DNA of 64,000 nt from F1-120-MAGs118 sp013360535 (GTDB taxonomy: Bacteria > Planctomycetota > UBA1135 > GCA-002686595): positions 44,851 through 108,850 of the forward strand of contig JAPKHC010000010.1 of the NCBI GenBank assembly GCA_026647215.1, read 5' to 3'. This document shows positions 37,921-47,001 of this stretch, piece after piece; the first letter of the stretch is position 1, and every line of letters starts with the position of its first letter. The notes under the pieces are model-generated. The model did no database searches and was not told the origin of the DNA. It worked only from the letters and a program-made list of their open reading frames with translations. A program made the position numbers and the translations under genes.

Positions 37921-40607
37921 GGGTCGCCGTTCTCGTCGCCAGCCGCAATCGCCCCGATCTCGTCGACGCGATGGCGCATTCGCTCGCGCAGTCGATGACC
38001 CTGCCCTACGACCTGTACGTGGTCGAGTGCGGCACGGACAAGGACAAGCTCAGCGAGCATTCGACGCTGTGGTATCCCGATCCGCAGTTCCGCGGGAAGC
38101 TCTTCGGGCACTCGCTCGCGCTCGACGCCGCGCGCAAGAACGGCAAGTATGACTACTACTTCGTGCTCATGAACGACGTCACGTTCGAGCCCGGGGTCGA
38201 CCCGGCGCGCACACTGATCGAGCAGATGGAGCGCGAGCCGCGGATGGCGATCCTCTCGCCGACCAACGCCGACGGCGGGTATCCCGGCGCGACGCGCGAG
38301 GCGCGCGCTGGCTGGCGCGCGGTCACGACGTGCGACTACCTCGGCTTCATGATGAAGGCCGCAGCGCTCGACGAGGTCGGGTTCCTCAACCCGCAGTTCC
38401 AGTACTGCTGGGGCGCGATCCACGAGCTCTCCTACAAGCTCTACTCCGCCGGCTGGTTCATCGCTTACTCCGACGAGATCAGCTACCGCCACCTCGGCGG
38501 CTCCACCTACGGCCAGAAGGGCACGAACACGATCTCGCGCGAGGAGTACCAGCAGCGCGCGAAACGCTTCGCCTACGAGCATTTCCGCACGAACTACGGC
38601 GACAACTGGAACGAGGTCTTCCTCGCCGCCACGCGCCCGTACAAGATCGCGGTCGACACGTTCACGCAGCACAAGCAGCTGTGGTCGAGCGCGTTCACAC
38701 CCGAGGAACTCTCGGAACTGCGGGGCGATGACCCGCGTGCCGGGCTCGTGCTCGAGCAGCGCATGCAGCCGTTGTCGACATCCGGCGCCAAGCGCTTGCA
38801 TCTGGGTTGCGGGCCGGAGAAGCGCACAGGCTGGATCAACATCGACACGCAGGCCGCGCTCAACCCCGACATCGTCGCGAGCGTCGACAGCCTGCCGATG
38901 TTCTCCGACGGCTCGGTCGACGTGATCGAGGCCAACCACCTGTTCGAGCACCTCACCTACGACTCCGCCCTCGCGGCCCTGAAGGAATGGGCGCGCGTGC
39001 TCAAGCCCGGCGCGGAGCTGTTCCTCGAGCTGCCCGACTTCGACGCCTGCGTCCGGATGATCGGCAAGTACACCGACGACCGCGGCTACGACGTCGGCAT
39101 GATCGGCTTGTACGGCTGGCCGCCCGCGATCGCGACCGAGGGCATCCCGCAGATCCACAAGTGGGGCTGGAGCCGCAAGGAGCTCGGCCGCGTTCTGCGC
39201 GAGGCCGGATTCGCGAGCGTCGAGTTCGGGCCGATCACGCAGACCTGGCGCGTCGCCGCCAAGGTCGGACGCGACCTGCGCTTGCGAGCCGTGCGTGGCG
39301 TACCGAGCGGCGCTCGGAACGTGCCCGTGGCAACGACGAACGACAGCGCGACACGGGAGCACACCTCCCCCACCACGACACCGGACAGCATGAACGCGAA
39401 CGCATCGATTTCGAGCCTTTCCGCACGGTCTTTCCAGCTCGCCACGGACGCGAAGGTGCTCGTCTTCGCGTGGCCGGACTGGAACGACTCCACGGAGCTC
39501 GAGTTCCTCTTCAACGCCTTTGGTCGGCACCTCGTCGGCCGCAAGGACGCCTGCCTGTGCCTGCGCCGCGATCCGGTGCTCGATCCCGCGCCCGAGGTCG
39601 TGCGCGAGCGGCTCGAGGCAGCGTATGTGCGCGCGCTCGGTCCGAATGCCGAGCTCGACGCGCTCGTCATCGACGACGAGTTCGGCCCGGAGAGCGTGCG
39701 TGACCTCGCGAGCACGATCACTTGCGCGCTGGAGCTGCCTTCGTCGGTGAAATCGGAGCGCGCGAAGCTGTGCGCGAGCCTCGGCACCAAGCTCGTGAAG
39801 TCGGTCAAGGCCTTCGTGGCCGCGACGGGCGGGCACGACGAGAACGCGCCCGCGAGGTACTCGCGCGAGGTGCTCGACGGCGTGAACTGGCAGCTCGTCG
39901 AGCAGATCAAGGCACTGCATCCTTGGAATTTCCCGGTGATTCTGGGCAACCTGCGCGTCTCTCCGGGCGCCGGAACGAACCTGTCGCCGCTCGCGATCGA
40001 GACCACGACGAGCTGCCGCACGCAGCTGCTCGTCGAGGGTGTCGCGCAGCGCATCGACTTGCGCGGCAAGTCTGTGCTCGAGCTGGGCTGCGACTGCGGC
40101 TTCTGGAGCGCACGGCTCGCCGAGCTCGGCGCCACGAAGGTCGTCGGCCTCGACAGCGACGCGCGCCACGTCGCGCAGGCCCGACTCTATTGGCAGGTCA
40201 ATGGCTTCCTGCCGCAGGTCAACTGGAACTTCGAGCACGGCTCGCTCGCCGACGAGGCGACCCGCGAACGCCTGCGCCAGCAGGGTCCGTTCGACGTCGT
40301 GCTGCTCTCCGGCGGCCTCGAAAACACCCAGAATGCACGCGAAATCGTGCGCCTTGCGGGCGAGCTCGCGGGCGAGGCGCTCGTGATCGACACGCGCCTG
40401 GGCGAAGGTGGCCTCGGCTCGAACGCACCCAGCCGCGCTCGGCTCTTCAGCCAGCTCGACGAGCTCGAGCTGCGCTCGGAGGTGCTGCCGGTGCGCTTTG
40501 GCGCGAGCGGTGGCCTCGCGGAGCTCGAGTCCTACCGCAAGGGCGAGCGCGTCGTGATCGTCGCGCAGCGCACGGCACAGCTCGCGGGCAAGTCGGGCCA
40601 GAAGTAG
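37917..40607 (+). CDS. Glycosyltransferase-methyltransferase-methyltransferase fusion
   Basis: An 896-residue protein in three parts. Residues 1-275 form a GT2-like domain (VAVLVASRNRPDLVDAMA, LMNDVTFEPG). Residues 290-475 form a class I methyltransferase (LHLGCGPEKRTGWINID, NHLFEHLTYDSALAALKEWA). After a Ser/Thr-rich linker (about 478-505) comes a module at 512-610 with FAWPDW and DACLCLRRDP, shared with the sulfotransferase at 40706. Residues about 680-850 form a second methyltransferase (VLELGCDCGFWSARLAELGA). ATG at 37917 overlaps the RapZ-like stop. A role in building and methylating a surface glycan is inferred. Confidence 0.85.
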   Translation: MRVAVLVASRNRPDLVDAMAHSLAQSMTLPYDLYVVECGTDKDKLSEHSTLWYPDPQFRGKLFGHSLALDAARKNGKYDYYFVLMNDVTFEPGVDPARTLIEQMEREPRMAILSPTNADGGYPGATREARAGWRAVTTCDYLGFMMKAAALDEVGFLNPQFQYCWGAIHELSYKLYSAGWFIAYSDEISYRHLGGSTYGQKGTNTISREEYQQRAKRFAYEHFRTNYGDNWNEVFLAATRPYKIAVDTFTQHKQLWSSAFTPEELSELRGDDPRAGLVLEQRMQPLSTSGAKRLHLGCGPEKRTGWINIDTQAALNPDIVASVDSLPMFSDGSVDVIEANHLFEHLTYDSALAALKEWARVLKPGAELFLELPDFDACVRMIGKYTDDRGYDVGMIGLYGWPPAIATEGIPQIHKWGWSRKELGRVLREAGFASVEFGPITQTWRVAAKVGRDLRLRAVRGVPSGARNVPVATTNDSATREHTSPTTTPDSMNANASISSLSARSFQLATDAKVLVFAWPDWNDSTELEFLFNAFGRHLVGRKDACLCLRRDPVLDPAPEVVRERLEAAYVRALGPNAELDALVIDDEFGPESVRDLASTITCALELPSSVKSERAKLCASLGTKLVKSVKAFVAATGGHDENAPARYSREVLDGVNWQLVEQIKALHPWNFPVILGNLRVSPGAGTNLSPLAIETTTSCRTQLLVEGVAQRIDLRGKSVLELGCDCGFWSARLAELGATKVVGLDSDARHVAQARLYWQVNGFLPQVNWNFEHGSLADEATRERLRQQGPFDVVLLSGGLENTQNAREIVRLAGELAGEALVIDTRLGEGGLGSNAPSRARLFSQLDELELRSEVLPVRFGASGGLAELESYRKGERVVIVAQRTAQLAGKSGQK

Positions 40608-40636
40608 CCGTCGGGCTCAGCCAGCGTCCTCTCCAC

Positions 40637-40670
40637 GAGCCGCGAGTCGAACCCGATTCGCGGCTCGTTT
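40637..40670 (+). terminator. Terminator between convergent genes
   Basis: GAGCCGCGA/TCGCGGCTC (9 bp, 12-base loop) followed by GTTT. Lies between the fusion gene and the convergent sulfotransferase and could serve both. Confidence 0.6.
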
Positions 40671-40705
40671 CCGGTTCAGGTGCGCTCGCGCCGGGCCCGG
40701 ACGCT

Positions 40706-42250
40706 TCAGAGCGCACTCGAACGCGACGGCTTCGCGCTCAGCTCGGCGAGCGAGACGAGCTTGGCACCGGTCGCGACGAGCCACGCCTCGCGCAGCGCAT
40801 CGCCCGGCCGCGCTTCGAGTGCGAGGTCGACCGCGCGCCCCAGCCGCCCGAGCTCCTCGGGCGCGATCGGCTCCGCGAGCAGCAGCACCTCGACCGCCTC
40901 CAGCGCCGGAAAGACGCGCGCGTAGGCCGCCTCGAGTGTCGCGAGGGCCACTTCGGAGGGTTCGTCGAGCTCGGCGTCATGCCGCAGGCACAGGGCCGGG
41001 GCGTCGCCCGCGACCAGCGTCTCACGCAGCGCACCGAGGAGTTCCACGAGCGGCTCGAGCTTCCATTCCGGCCACACGAGCACGCGACTGCTCGCCACGC
41101 TCGCGATCGGCCAGGGCTCCGCAAGCCGCCGCTCCGCGCGCTCGATGCGTTCCTCGCGCGTGTACAGCTCCGCCAGCTCGACCAGCGCGTCGGCGACCTG
41201 CGTCGCGAGCGCCTCGATCGTGCCCTTGGCCTCCAAGGCCTCGAGATCGGCGAGATCCAGGTCGCCGAGCTTGCGCACGACGCGCTCCCAGCTCGCGACG
41301 GTCGCGAGCCGTCCCTCGATGTACTCGCGGTCAGCCGCGAGCCCGGGGCCGTTGTCCGGCACCCCGTTTCGCACCGCGGCCTCGAAAGCCTCGAGGTTCC
41401 GCGCGGCGAGCACCTGCAGCGTCGTTCCGCGCCGCCGCCGCGCCACGAGTTCGAGCGCGCGCGCGAGCACGCTGTGCGGCGCGAACTCGCGTGCAACCGT
41501 GACGGAGGAGCGTGCGCGCGTCCCGGCCGGGTGACTTGCGCGCTCGCAAAGCTCTTCGTACGTGCGCGCGAGCTCGTCGGGCACAGGTTCGTCGCTCTGC
41601 GTGCGGCGCAGCGTTTCCTCGGGAAAATCGCGCGAAACTGGCGCACCGACGAATCGTTCGAGCTGGGCGAGCCCGGCTTCGGTGAGCACCTGCTCGTAGT
41701 GCAGGAAGAGCCAGTCGCCCTCCTTCGAGTGGACGTCGAGGATGCGGCGGTAGAGCGCGTTCCACGCGGCGAGCGAGCGCTCGAAGCTCATCGCGACGCT
41801 CGCGAGGTAGTCCTCCTGCCCGCATTCCTTCAGGATGCTGCGCGCGGTGACGGCCGGGTCGCGGAAGATGCACACCAGCCCCGCGTCGCCCAGATGCGGG
41901 CGCCACACGGGCAGCGTGTAAGCGAAGCGCGGGTCCTTGAAGCAGAAGGGCTCGTGCGCGACGAGCCGGCGAATCCAGCGTTCCGCGCGCGGCGAGCTCG
42001 CGCACTCGACGCCCTCGGGCAGGCACGCGAGCCAACGTTGCCACGCGCGCAGGCCTTCGGAGGCCGGAACGACGCCGGAGAGCAGCAGCTCGTTCGTGCC
42101 GTTGACGTCCGCGGACTCGAAGAAGCCCTTGGGGTTCGACGAGCGCGGCGCGTAGGGCCGCGAACCGACGAACCACCCGGCCTGCGCCAGAGTGCCGGCG
42201 GCCATGCTCGTGCCGCTGCGGCCCGAGCCGAGGATGAGGACGTTGCGCAA
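40706..42250 (-). CDS. Sulfotransferase-family protein with extra C-terminal module
   Basis: A 514-residue protein. The N-terminus has the PAPS 5'-phosphosulfate loop, LILGSGRSGTSMAAGTL (residues 5-21), and the 3'-phosphate region FRDPAVTARSIL. Residues about 1-235 fit the sulfotransferase fold. A helical linker follows, then a module at about 388-490 with VLVWPEWK and DAPALCLRHD, homologous by eye to the module in the fusion protein at 37917. Likely sulfates a glycan made by the neighbouring operon; acceptor unknown. Confidence 0.83.
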   Translation of the reverse strand: MRNVLILGSGRSGTSMAAGTLAQAGWFVGSRPYAPRSSNPKGFFESADVNGTNELLLSGVVPASEGLRAWQRWLACLPEGVECASSPRAERWIRRLVAHEPFCFKDPRFAYTLPVWRPHLGDAGLVCIFRDPAVTARSILKECGQEDYLASVAMSFERSLAAWNALYRRILDVHSKEGDWLFLHYEQVLTEAGLAQLERFVGAPVSRDFPEETLRRTQSDEPVPDELARTYEELCERASHPAGTRARSSVTVAREFAPHSVLARALELVARRRRGTTLQVLAARNLEAFEAAVRNGVPDNGPGLAADREYIEGRLATVASWERVVRKLGDLDLADLEALEAKGTIEALATQVADALVELAELYTREERIERAERRLAEPWPIASVASSRVLVWPEWKLEPLVELLGALRETLVAGDAPALCLRHDAELDEPSEVALATLEAAYARVFPALEAVEVLLLAEPIAPEELGRLGRAVDLALEARPGDALREAWLVATGAKLVSLAELSAKPSRSSAL

Positions 42251-42322
42251 GGTGAGGAACGAGCCTCGCGACGGCGCGCTCCGGCCCCAAGATCGACGCG
42301 ATTCGAGCGGGCCTCAAACGAA

Positions 42323-42363
42323 CGGCGGGCTCCCAGGGGCTGACACCTCCGGGAAGCCCGCCG
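42323..42363 (-). terminator. Terminator after glnS
   Basis: On the minus strand CGGCGGGCT/AGCCCGCCG arms enclose a second short pairing (CCC/GGG), followed by TTCGTTTG; 30 bp past the glnS stop. Confidence 0.6.
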
Positions 42364-42392
42364 CAGTCTCGAAAGTGGAGCTTGGACGGCCT

Positions 42393-44174
42393 TCAGGGCG
42401 CCTTGGGCTTGCCGCCCTTGTCGCCCTTGCCCGGCTTGCCCCCCTGCGGCTTGCCGTCGCTGCTCCCGCCCTGGCGCTTCTCGATCTTCGCCCACGAGTC
42501 CTTCAGCGACACCGAGCGGTTGAACACCGGCTTGCCCGGCCGCGAATCCTGCTCGTCGGCGCAGAAGTAGCCGTGGCGCTCGAACTGCCAGCGCGAGCCC
42601 GCCGCCGCCGTGCCGAGCAGCGGCTCGAGCGCCGCGTCCGCGACGACCTCGAGCGAGCGCGGGTTGAGGTTGACGAGGAAATCCGTGCCTTCCGGAACGT
42701 CCTCGGGGAATTCCGCCGCGAACAGGTGGTCGTAGAGCCGCACCTCGGCGCGCACGGCCTGCTCGGCCGGCACCCAATGGATCGTGCCCTTCACCTTGCG
42801 GCCGTCGGGCGCGTTGCCGCCGCGAGTCGCCGGATCGTAGGTGCAACGAACGCGCGTGACCTCACCCGTCGCGGGATCCTTGTCGAAGCCCGTGCACGTG
42901 ACGAAGAACGCGTAGCGCAGCCGCACCTCGCGGCCGGGGCCGAGGCGGTAGAAATCCTTCGGCGGATCCTCGCGGAAGTCGTCGCGTTCGATGAAGAGCC
43001 GCTGGCCGAACGGCACCTTGCGCGTGCCGGCGGCAGGGTCCTCGGGATTGTTGACGGCGTCGAGCTCGTCGGTCGTGCCCGCGGGCCAGTTCTCGATCAC
43101 GAGCTCGAGCGGGCGCAACACGGCCATCGCCCGCGGCGCACGCTTGTTGAGGTCGTCGCGCAACGCGTTCTCGAGCTGCACGACCTCGACGGTCGAGTTG
43201 AACTTCGCGACGCCGACACGCTCGCACAACGTGCGGATCGCCTCCGGCGTGTAGCCGCGGCGCCGCAGGCCCGTCAGCGTCGGCATGCGCGGATCGTCCC
43301 AGCCCGACACGCGCTTCTCGTTGACGAGGCGCAGCAGCTTGCGCTTGGAGAGCACCGTGTAGGTCAGGTTGAGGCGCGCGAACTCGATCTGCTCCGGCTT
43401 CGCGGGCACCGTGCAGTTGTCGCGCACCCAGTCGTACAGCGGGCGGTGGTTCTCGAACTCAAGCGTGCAGATCGAGTGCGTGATGCCCTCGAACGCGTCG
43501 CACAAGGGATGCGCGTAGTCGTAGGTCGGGTAGATGCACCACGTCGAGCCCGTGCGGTGGTGCGGCTTCTTCAGGATCCGGTACAGCACCGGGTCGCGCA
43601 GGTTGAAGTTGGGGCTCGCCATGTCGATCTTCGCGCGCAGCGTGTGCGAGCCCTCGTTGAACTCGCCCGCCTTCATGCGGCGCAGCAGGTCGAGGTTCTC
43701 CGCGACGGAGCGGCTGCGGAACGGGCTGTCGGTGCCCGGCGCGGTCAGCGAGCCGCGGTAACGGCTCATGTCCTCGGGCCCCAGGTCGCACACGTACGCG
43801 AGGCCCTTCTGCACGAGCTCTTCCGCGCAGGCGTAGATCTGCCCGAAGAAGCTCGAGGCGAAGAACAGGCGCTCGTCCCAGTCGAAGCCGAGCCACTTCA
43901 CGTCGCGCTGGATCGACTCGACGTACTCGACCTCTTCCGTGGTCGGGTTCGTGTCGTCGAAACGCAGGTTCGTGAGGCCGCCAAAACGCTGCGCGAGGCC
44001 GAAGTTCAGGCAGATCGACTTCGCGTGGCCGATGTGCAGGTAGCCGTTGGGTTCGGGGGGAAAGCGCGTGTGCAGCTTGCCGCCGTGCTTGCCGCTGGCG
44101 CGGTCGGCGAGGACCCGTTCTTCGATGAAGTGAGCGGCCTCGGGGGCCGGAGACGATTCGTTGGGAGTGCTCAT
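42393..44174 (-). CDS. glnS: Glutaminyl-tRNA synthetase
   Basis: Class I synthetase charging tRNA-Gln directly. The 593-residue protein has RFPPEPNGYLHIGHAKSICL (HIGH at 47-50), RFDDTNPTTEEVEYVESI, and the KMSKS-like VLSKRKL, followed by beta-barrel anticodon domains. A short Gly/Lys-rich tail (KPQGGKPGKGDKGGKPKAP) extends the C-terminus. Its presence means the organism need not rely on the transamidation route for Gln-tRNA. ATG at 44174. Confidence 0.97.
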   Translation of the reverse strand: MSTPNESSPAPEAAHFIEERVLADRASGKHGGKLHTRFPPEPNGYLHIGHAKSICLNFGLAQRFGGLTNLRFDDTNPTTEEVEYVESIQRDVKWLGFDWDERLFFASSFFGQIYACAEELVQKGLAYVCDLGPEDMSRYRGSLTAPGTDSPFRSRSVAENLDLLRRMKAGEFNEGSHTLRAKIDMASPNFNLRDPVLYRILKKPHHRTGSTWCIYPTYDYAHPLCDAFEGITHSICTLEFENHRPLYDWVRDNCTVPAKPEQIEFARLNLTYTVLSKRKLLRLVNEKRVSGWDDPRMPTLTGLRRRGYTPEAIRTLCERVGVAKFNSTVEVVQLENALRDDLNKRAPRAMAVLRPLELVIENWPAGTTDELDAVNNPEDPAAGTRKVPFGQRLFIERDDFREDPPKDFYRLGPGREVRLRYAFFVTCTGFDKDPATGEVTRVRCTYDPATRGGNAPDGRKVKGTIHWVPAEQAVRAEVRLYDHLFAAEFPEDVPEGTDFLVNLNPRSLEVVADAALEPLLGTAAAGSRWQFERHGYFCADEQDSRPGKPVFNRSVSLKDSWAKIEKRQGGSSDGKPQGGKPGKGDKGGKPKAP

Positions 44175-44246
44175 GGAGGGTTCGCCTTCAAGGGGCGAGG
44201 CCGAGCACTCTAGCGCGCACGAGGCGGCTTTTCGCGGCGTTTGGGG

Positions 44247-45719
44247 TCACGGGCGCGGTTGGAGGCGCAACAGCAGGCCGTCGGGCACCTTCACGAGCTC
44301 GCGCACTTGCACGTGGGCCTCGAGCGCGTCGAGGTTCGCCGCCGGACGGCCTTTGTCCTGGAACCACAGAAGCGTGCCACCACCAGCGGCCGCGCTCTCT
44401 TTCGCCGCACGCTCCCAGGCCTTCGCGCCGCCGCGCAGGAAATGCGCGCGTTCGCCGCGTTCGAGCCACACGAGTTCCGCTCCGTTCGACCAGATGGGCT
44501 GCACGAGCTCGACCTCGCGCAGCGCGAGCGTGACGGGATGTTCTTGCCACAGGCGCGTGTGGAACCCGCCGGCACCTTCGCGGCGCCAGAAATCGATCCG
44601 TTCCGCCGTGCGCGGCAGCGCGTCGAGCCAGAAGGCGGCGACGAGCGCACCCGCGAGCCAAGTCGGCGTGCGCCAAGTGCCGAGCAGCGCGCTCCACACG
44701 AGCGCGACGAGCACGGGCAAGAGCGGGAGCATCAGGCGATCGCCGATCGGATCGATCACGACGTTCGCGGCCATGCCGACGAGCAGCGTCACGTACACGG
44801 CGCTGAAGAGCACGAGCAGGAGGACCGCGCGGCGCGCTTGCGGCTGGCGCAGCGTGAATCCCGCGAGCAGCAACGCTCCCACGACCACGAAGATCCCCCC
44901 GACGCTCGCAGGCAAGTGCGCGGGGCCGGCCCAGCCGACGAGCGTCCCCCACGCGGCTTGCAGCGCCTCGCCAAGGCTCACCGGCGTCTCGTCGCGCCCG
45001 CCGGTCCACTTGTCCTCGACCAGTCGATTGCGAAGGAACCACAGCGCGAGCGGAGCGAGCGCGAGCGCGCCGAAGGCCGCGACACGCTTGAGGCGCGACA
45101 CGAAACTCCCCCACGACGGCGACACGACGAAAAACAGCGCAATCGACGCGACGAGCGCGACCCCGAGGTAACGCTGGAGGCACGCGAGCGCGCTCAACAC
45201 GACGAGCGCCACGAATCGGCCGCGCGTGAAACGCTCCGCGAGCGCGAGGGCCACGAGCAAGCTGCCGAGCACGAGCGGCTGGAAGAAACTCTCGCTCACG
45301 ACCTGCACCGTGTACTCGTGCATCCGCGTCGAGAGCGCGAGCGAACCGGCGGTCGCCACCGCGGCGACGTGCGAGCCCGACAGGTTCCATGCGAGCCGTG
45401 CGGCGAGCGCGATCGAAAGCGCGAGCGCGATGAGTTGCAACACGCGCAAGCTTCCGAGCACGTCGAGCCCGACCGTCTCGAGCGCCGCCATCGACAGCGG
45501 ATAGAGCGGTGGCCACAGCGAAAACACTTCTCCGAGGCACGTCACGAGCCCGCCGCCCTGCGCGAGGCTCGAACCCGCCGACAAGGTCCACGCCGCGTCG
45601 CCGTCGACGCCGAGGCCATACAGCCCCGTCGCACGCCAGCTCAGCGTGAGCGCGAGGACGATCGCGAGCCCGACGGCGGCCCCGCTGGCCCAGGACTTCC
45701 GGCTGTCGGCGCGCTCCAT
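44247..45719 (-). CDS. GT-C-like polytopic membrane protein
   Basis: A 490-residue protein with about 10-12 transmembrane helices. The first periplasmic loop holds DGDAAWTLSAGSSLAQGGG and SLWPPLYPLSMAALE, resembling the acidic-residue loop of lipid-linked-sugar glycosyltransferases (ArnT/PMT type). Motif LQRYLGVALVASIALF has a close counterpart in the protein at 47002. The last 100 residues are soluble. The donor would be polyprenyl-phosphate sugar if the assignment is right. Minus-strand TAGACT close to the ATG could be the -10 element. Confidence 0.7.
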   Translation of the reverse strand: MERADSRKSWASGAAVGLAIVLALTLSWRATGLYGLGVDGDAAWTLSAGSSLAQGGGLVTCLGEVFSLWPPLYPLSMAALETVGLDVLGSLRVLQLIALALSIALAARLAWNLSGSHVAAVATAGSLALSTRMHEYTVQVVSESFFQPLVLGSLLVALALAERFTRGRFVALVVLSALACLQRYLGVALVASIALFFVVSPSWGSFVSRLKRVAAFGALALAPLALWFLRNRLVEDKWTGGRDETPVSLGEALQAAWGTLVGWAGPAHLPASVGGIFVVVGALLLAGFTLRQPQARRAVLLLVLFSAVYVTLLVGMAANVVIDPIGDRLMLPLLPVLVALVWSALLGTWRTPTWLAGALVAAFWLDALPRTAERIDFWRREGAGGFHTRLWQEHPVTLALREVELVQPIWSNGAELVWLERGERAHFLRGGAKAWERAAKESAAAGGGTLLWFQDKGRPAANLDALEAHVQVRELVKVPDGLLLRLQPRP

Positions 45720-45750
45720 CGTCAGTGGCGAAGTCTATCGGAACGCGAGC

Positions 45751-45782
45751 GGCCCCCGGCGCGCTCTCGCTCGCCGGGGGCC
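45751..45782 (-). terminator. GC hairpin after the thioredoxin gene
   Basis: GGCCCCCGGCG/CGCCGGGGGCC arms with a 10-base loop, 27 bp past the stop of the minus-strand thioredoxin-like gene. No T run, so termination strength is uncertain. Confidence 0.5.
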
Positions 45783-45808
45783 GCGTTCGCGTCGGAGACG
45801 CCGAGTTC

Positions 45809-46822
45809 TCAGCCGTTGAGGATCGAGTCGAGGAACTCGAGGGCGCGCGCGTCGTCCGTGCCGATCTCCTTGGCCTTGGCCGCGTACTTCTTGGCGCGAT
45901 CGGAGTCGTTCAGGAACTGCGAGCACCAGTAGGCCGCGGTCACGTGCAGGTCGAAGGCCACGGCCTTGTCCTTGATCGGACCGGCCGCCGCGAGGGCGTC
46001 GAGAGCGGTGAGGGCCGCCTTCGCGCCGTCGTCATCGCGCACCGAGTTGAACTGCGCCTTGACGCACAGCTCGAGCAGGCCGTTCTCGTTCTTGGGGTCG
46101 AGCTCACGACCGGCGGCGAAGGTCGCGTCGTCGCCGTTGCCCGACTTGAGCAGCAGCTTGACCGCGCGCAGCTTGCGGCCGCCCTTGTTGTCCTTGTCGA
46201 ACTCCATGGCCGCACGGATCGAGGCGACGTAGAGCTTGGCGGCGACGCTGCCTTCCTTGGCGCCTTCGAGGCCCTCGGCGAGCTTGTCCCAGGCGGCGAG
46301 CTTCGCGTCACCTTCGGCCTGGGTGAAGGCCTCGACGAGCACCTTCGCGTCCGAGAGTTCCTTCTTGCCCGTCTTGACGAGCTCGTCCATCGCCGGCACG
46401 AACGCTTCCGGGCCACCGGGCATGTAGCCCATCTGGCCGAAGACCTCGCCATCGGCGGTCATCAGGAGCAGCGTCGGGAAGCCTTCGATGTTGTACTTCT
46501 TCGAGAGCTCGTCGTTGCGCTTGGGGTTGGGCACCTTGGCCTTGATGGCCTCGTCGCGCGGGAAGTCGAGCGCGACCAGCACGAAGCTCTTCTTCGCCGC
46601 CGTGAGGAACTGCTCGTGCGAGAAGACTTCGGCGTCGAGCTTCTTGCACCAGCCGCACCAGTCCGAACCGGTGAAGTCGACGAACAGGTCCTTCTTCTCG
46701 GCCTTGGCGATCTTCACGGCCTCGTCGAAGTCGGCGATCCAGCCTTCGCTGGCGACGGCCGGCGCGACCAGGGCGACGATGCCGGCGAGCGAGAGCGTCG
46801 CGGCGCGGAGAGAGAACAACAT
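45809..46822 (-). CDS. Secreted thioredoxin-fold protein
   Basis: A 337-residue exported protein with signal peptide MLFSLRAATLSLAGIVALVA (cleavage near AVASEG). The thioredoxin domain (about 30-150) carries the redox motif DWCGWCKKLD (Cys56/Cys59) and the cis-Pro region IEGFPTLLLM, resembling DsbD gamma/thioredoxin_7 proteins. Residues 155-337 are helical and repeat-like. AAGGA precedes the ATG by six bases, one of the better ribosome-binding sites here. Probably a periplasmic thiol reductase or isomerase. Confidence 0.85.
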   Translation of the reverse strand: MLFSLRAATLSLAGIVALVAPAVASEGWIADFDEAVKIAKAEKKDLFVDFTGSDWCGWCKKLDAEVFSHEQFLTAAKKSFVLVALDFPRDEAIKAKVPNPKRNDELSKKYNIEGFPTLLLMTADGEVFGQMGYMPGGPEAFVPAMDELVKTGKKELSDAKVLVEAFTQAEGDAKLAAWDKLAEGLEGAKEGSVAAKLYVASIRAAMEFDKDNKGGRKLRAVKLLLKSGNGDDATFAAGRELDPKNENGLLELCVKAQFNSVRDDDGAKAALTALDALAAAGPIKDKAVAFDLHVTAAYWCSQFLNDSDRAKKYAAKAKEIGTDDARALEFLDSILNG

Positions 46823-47001
46823 GCACGATCCTTTCTGGGGTCCCCGTTCGACGGGGATCTTGTGGTGGTTGGGGCGGCTTGGGGGGAGTCCTTGGGGCCA
46901 CCGCGTACGGCGAGCATGGTACGGACCGGACAGGCCGCATAGATAGTCCGGCGCTTTTACACGGGTCCGACCGTGTGGAGGGGCGAGTAAGCTGCTCCAG
47001 A

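Noticed and set aside
35304..40607. A 1,767-codon version of the GT-MT-MT fusion
   Set aside because: The first 870 codons overlap the GT2-TPR-GT2 and RapZ-like genes in another frame; real similarity starts at 37917.
40637..40670. tRNA-like GTCGAACCC sequence
   Set aside because: It is the loop of a simple hairpin; no acceptor, D or anticodon arms surround it.
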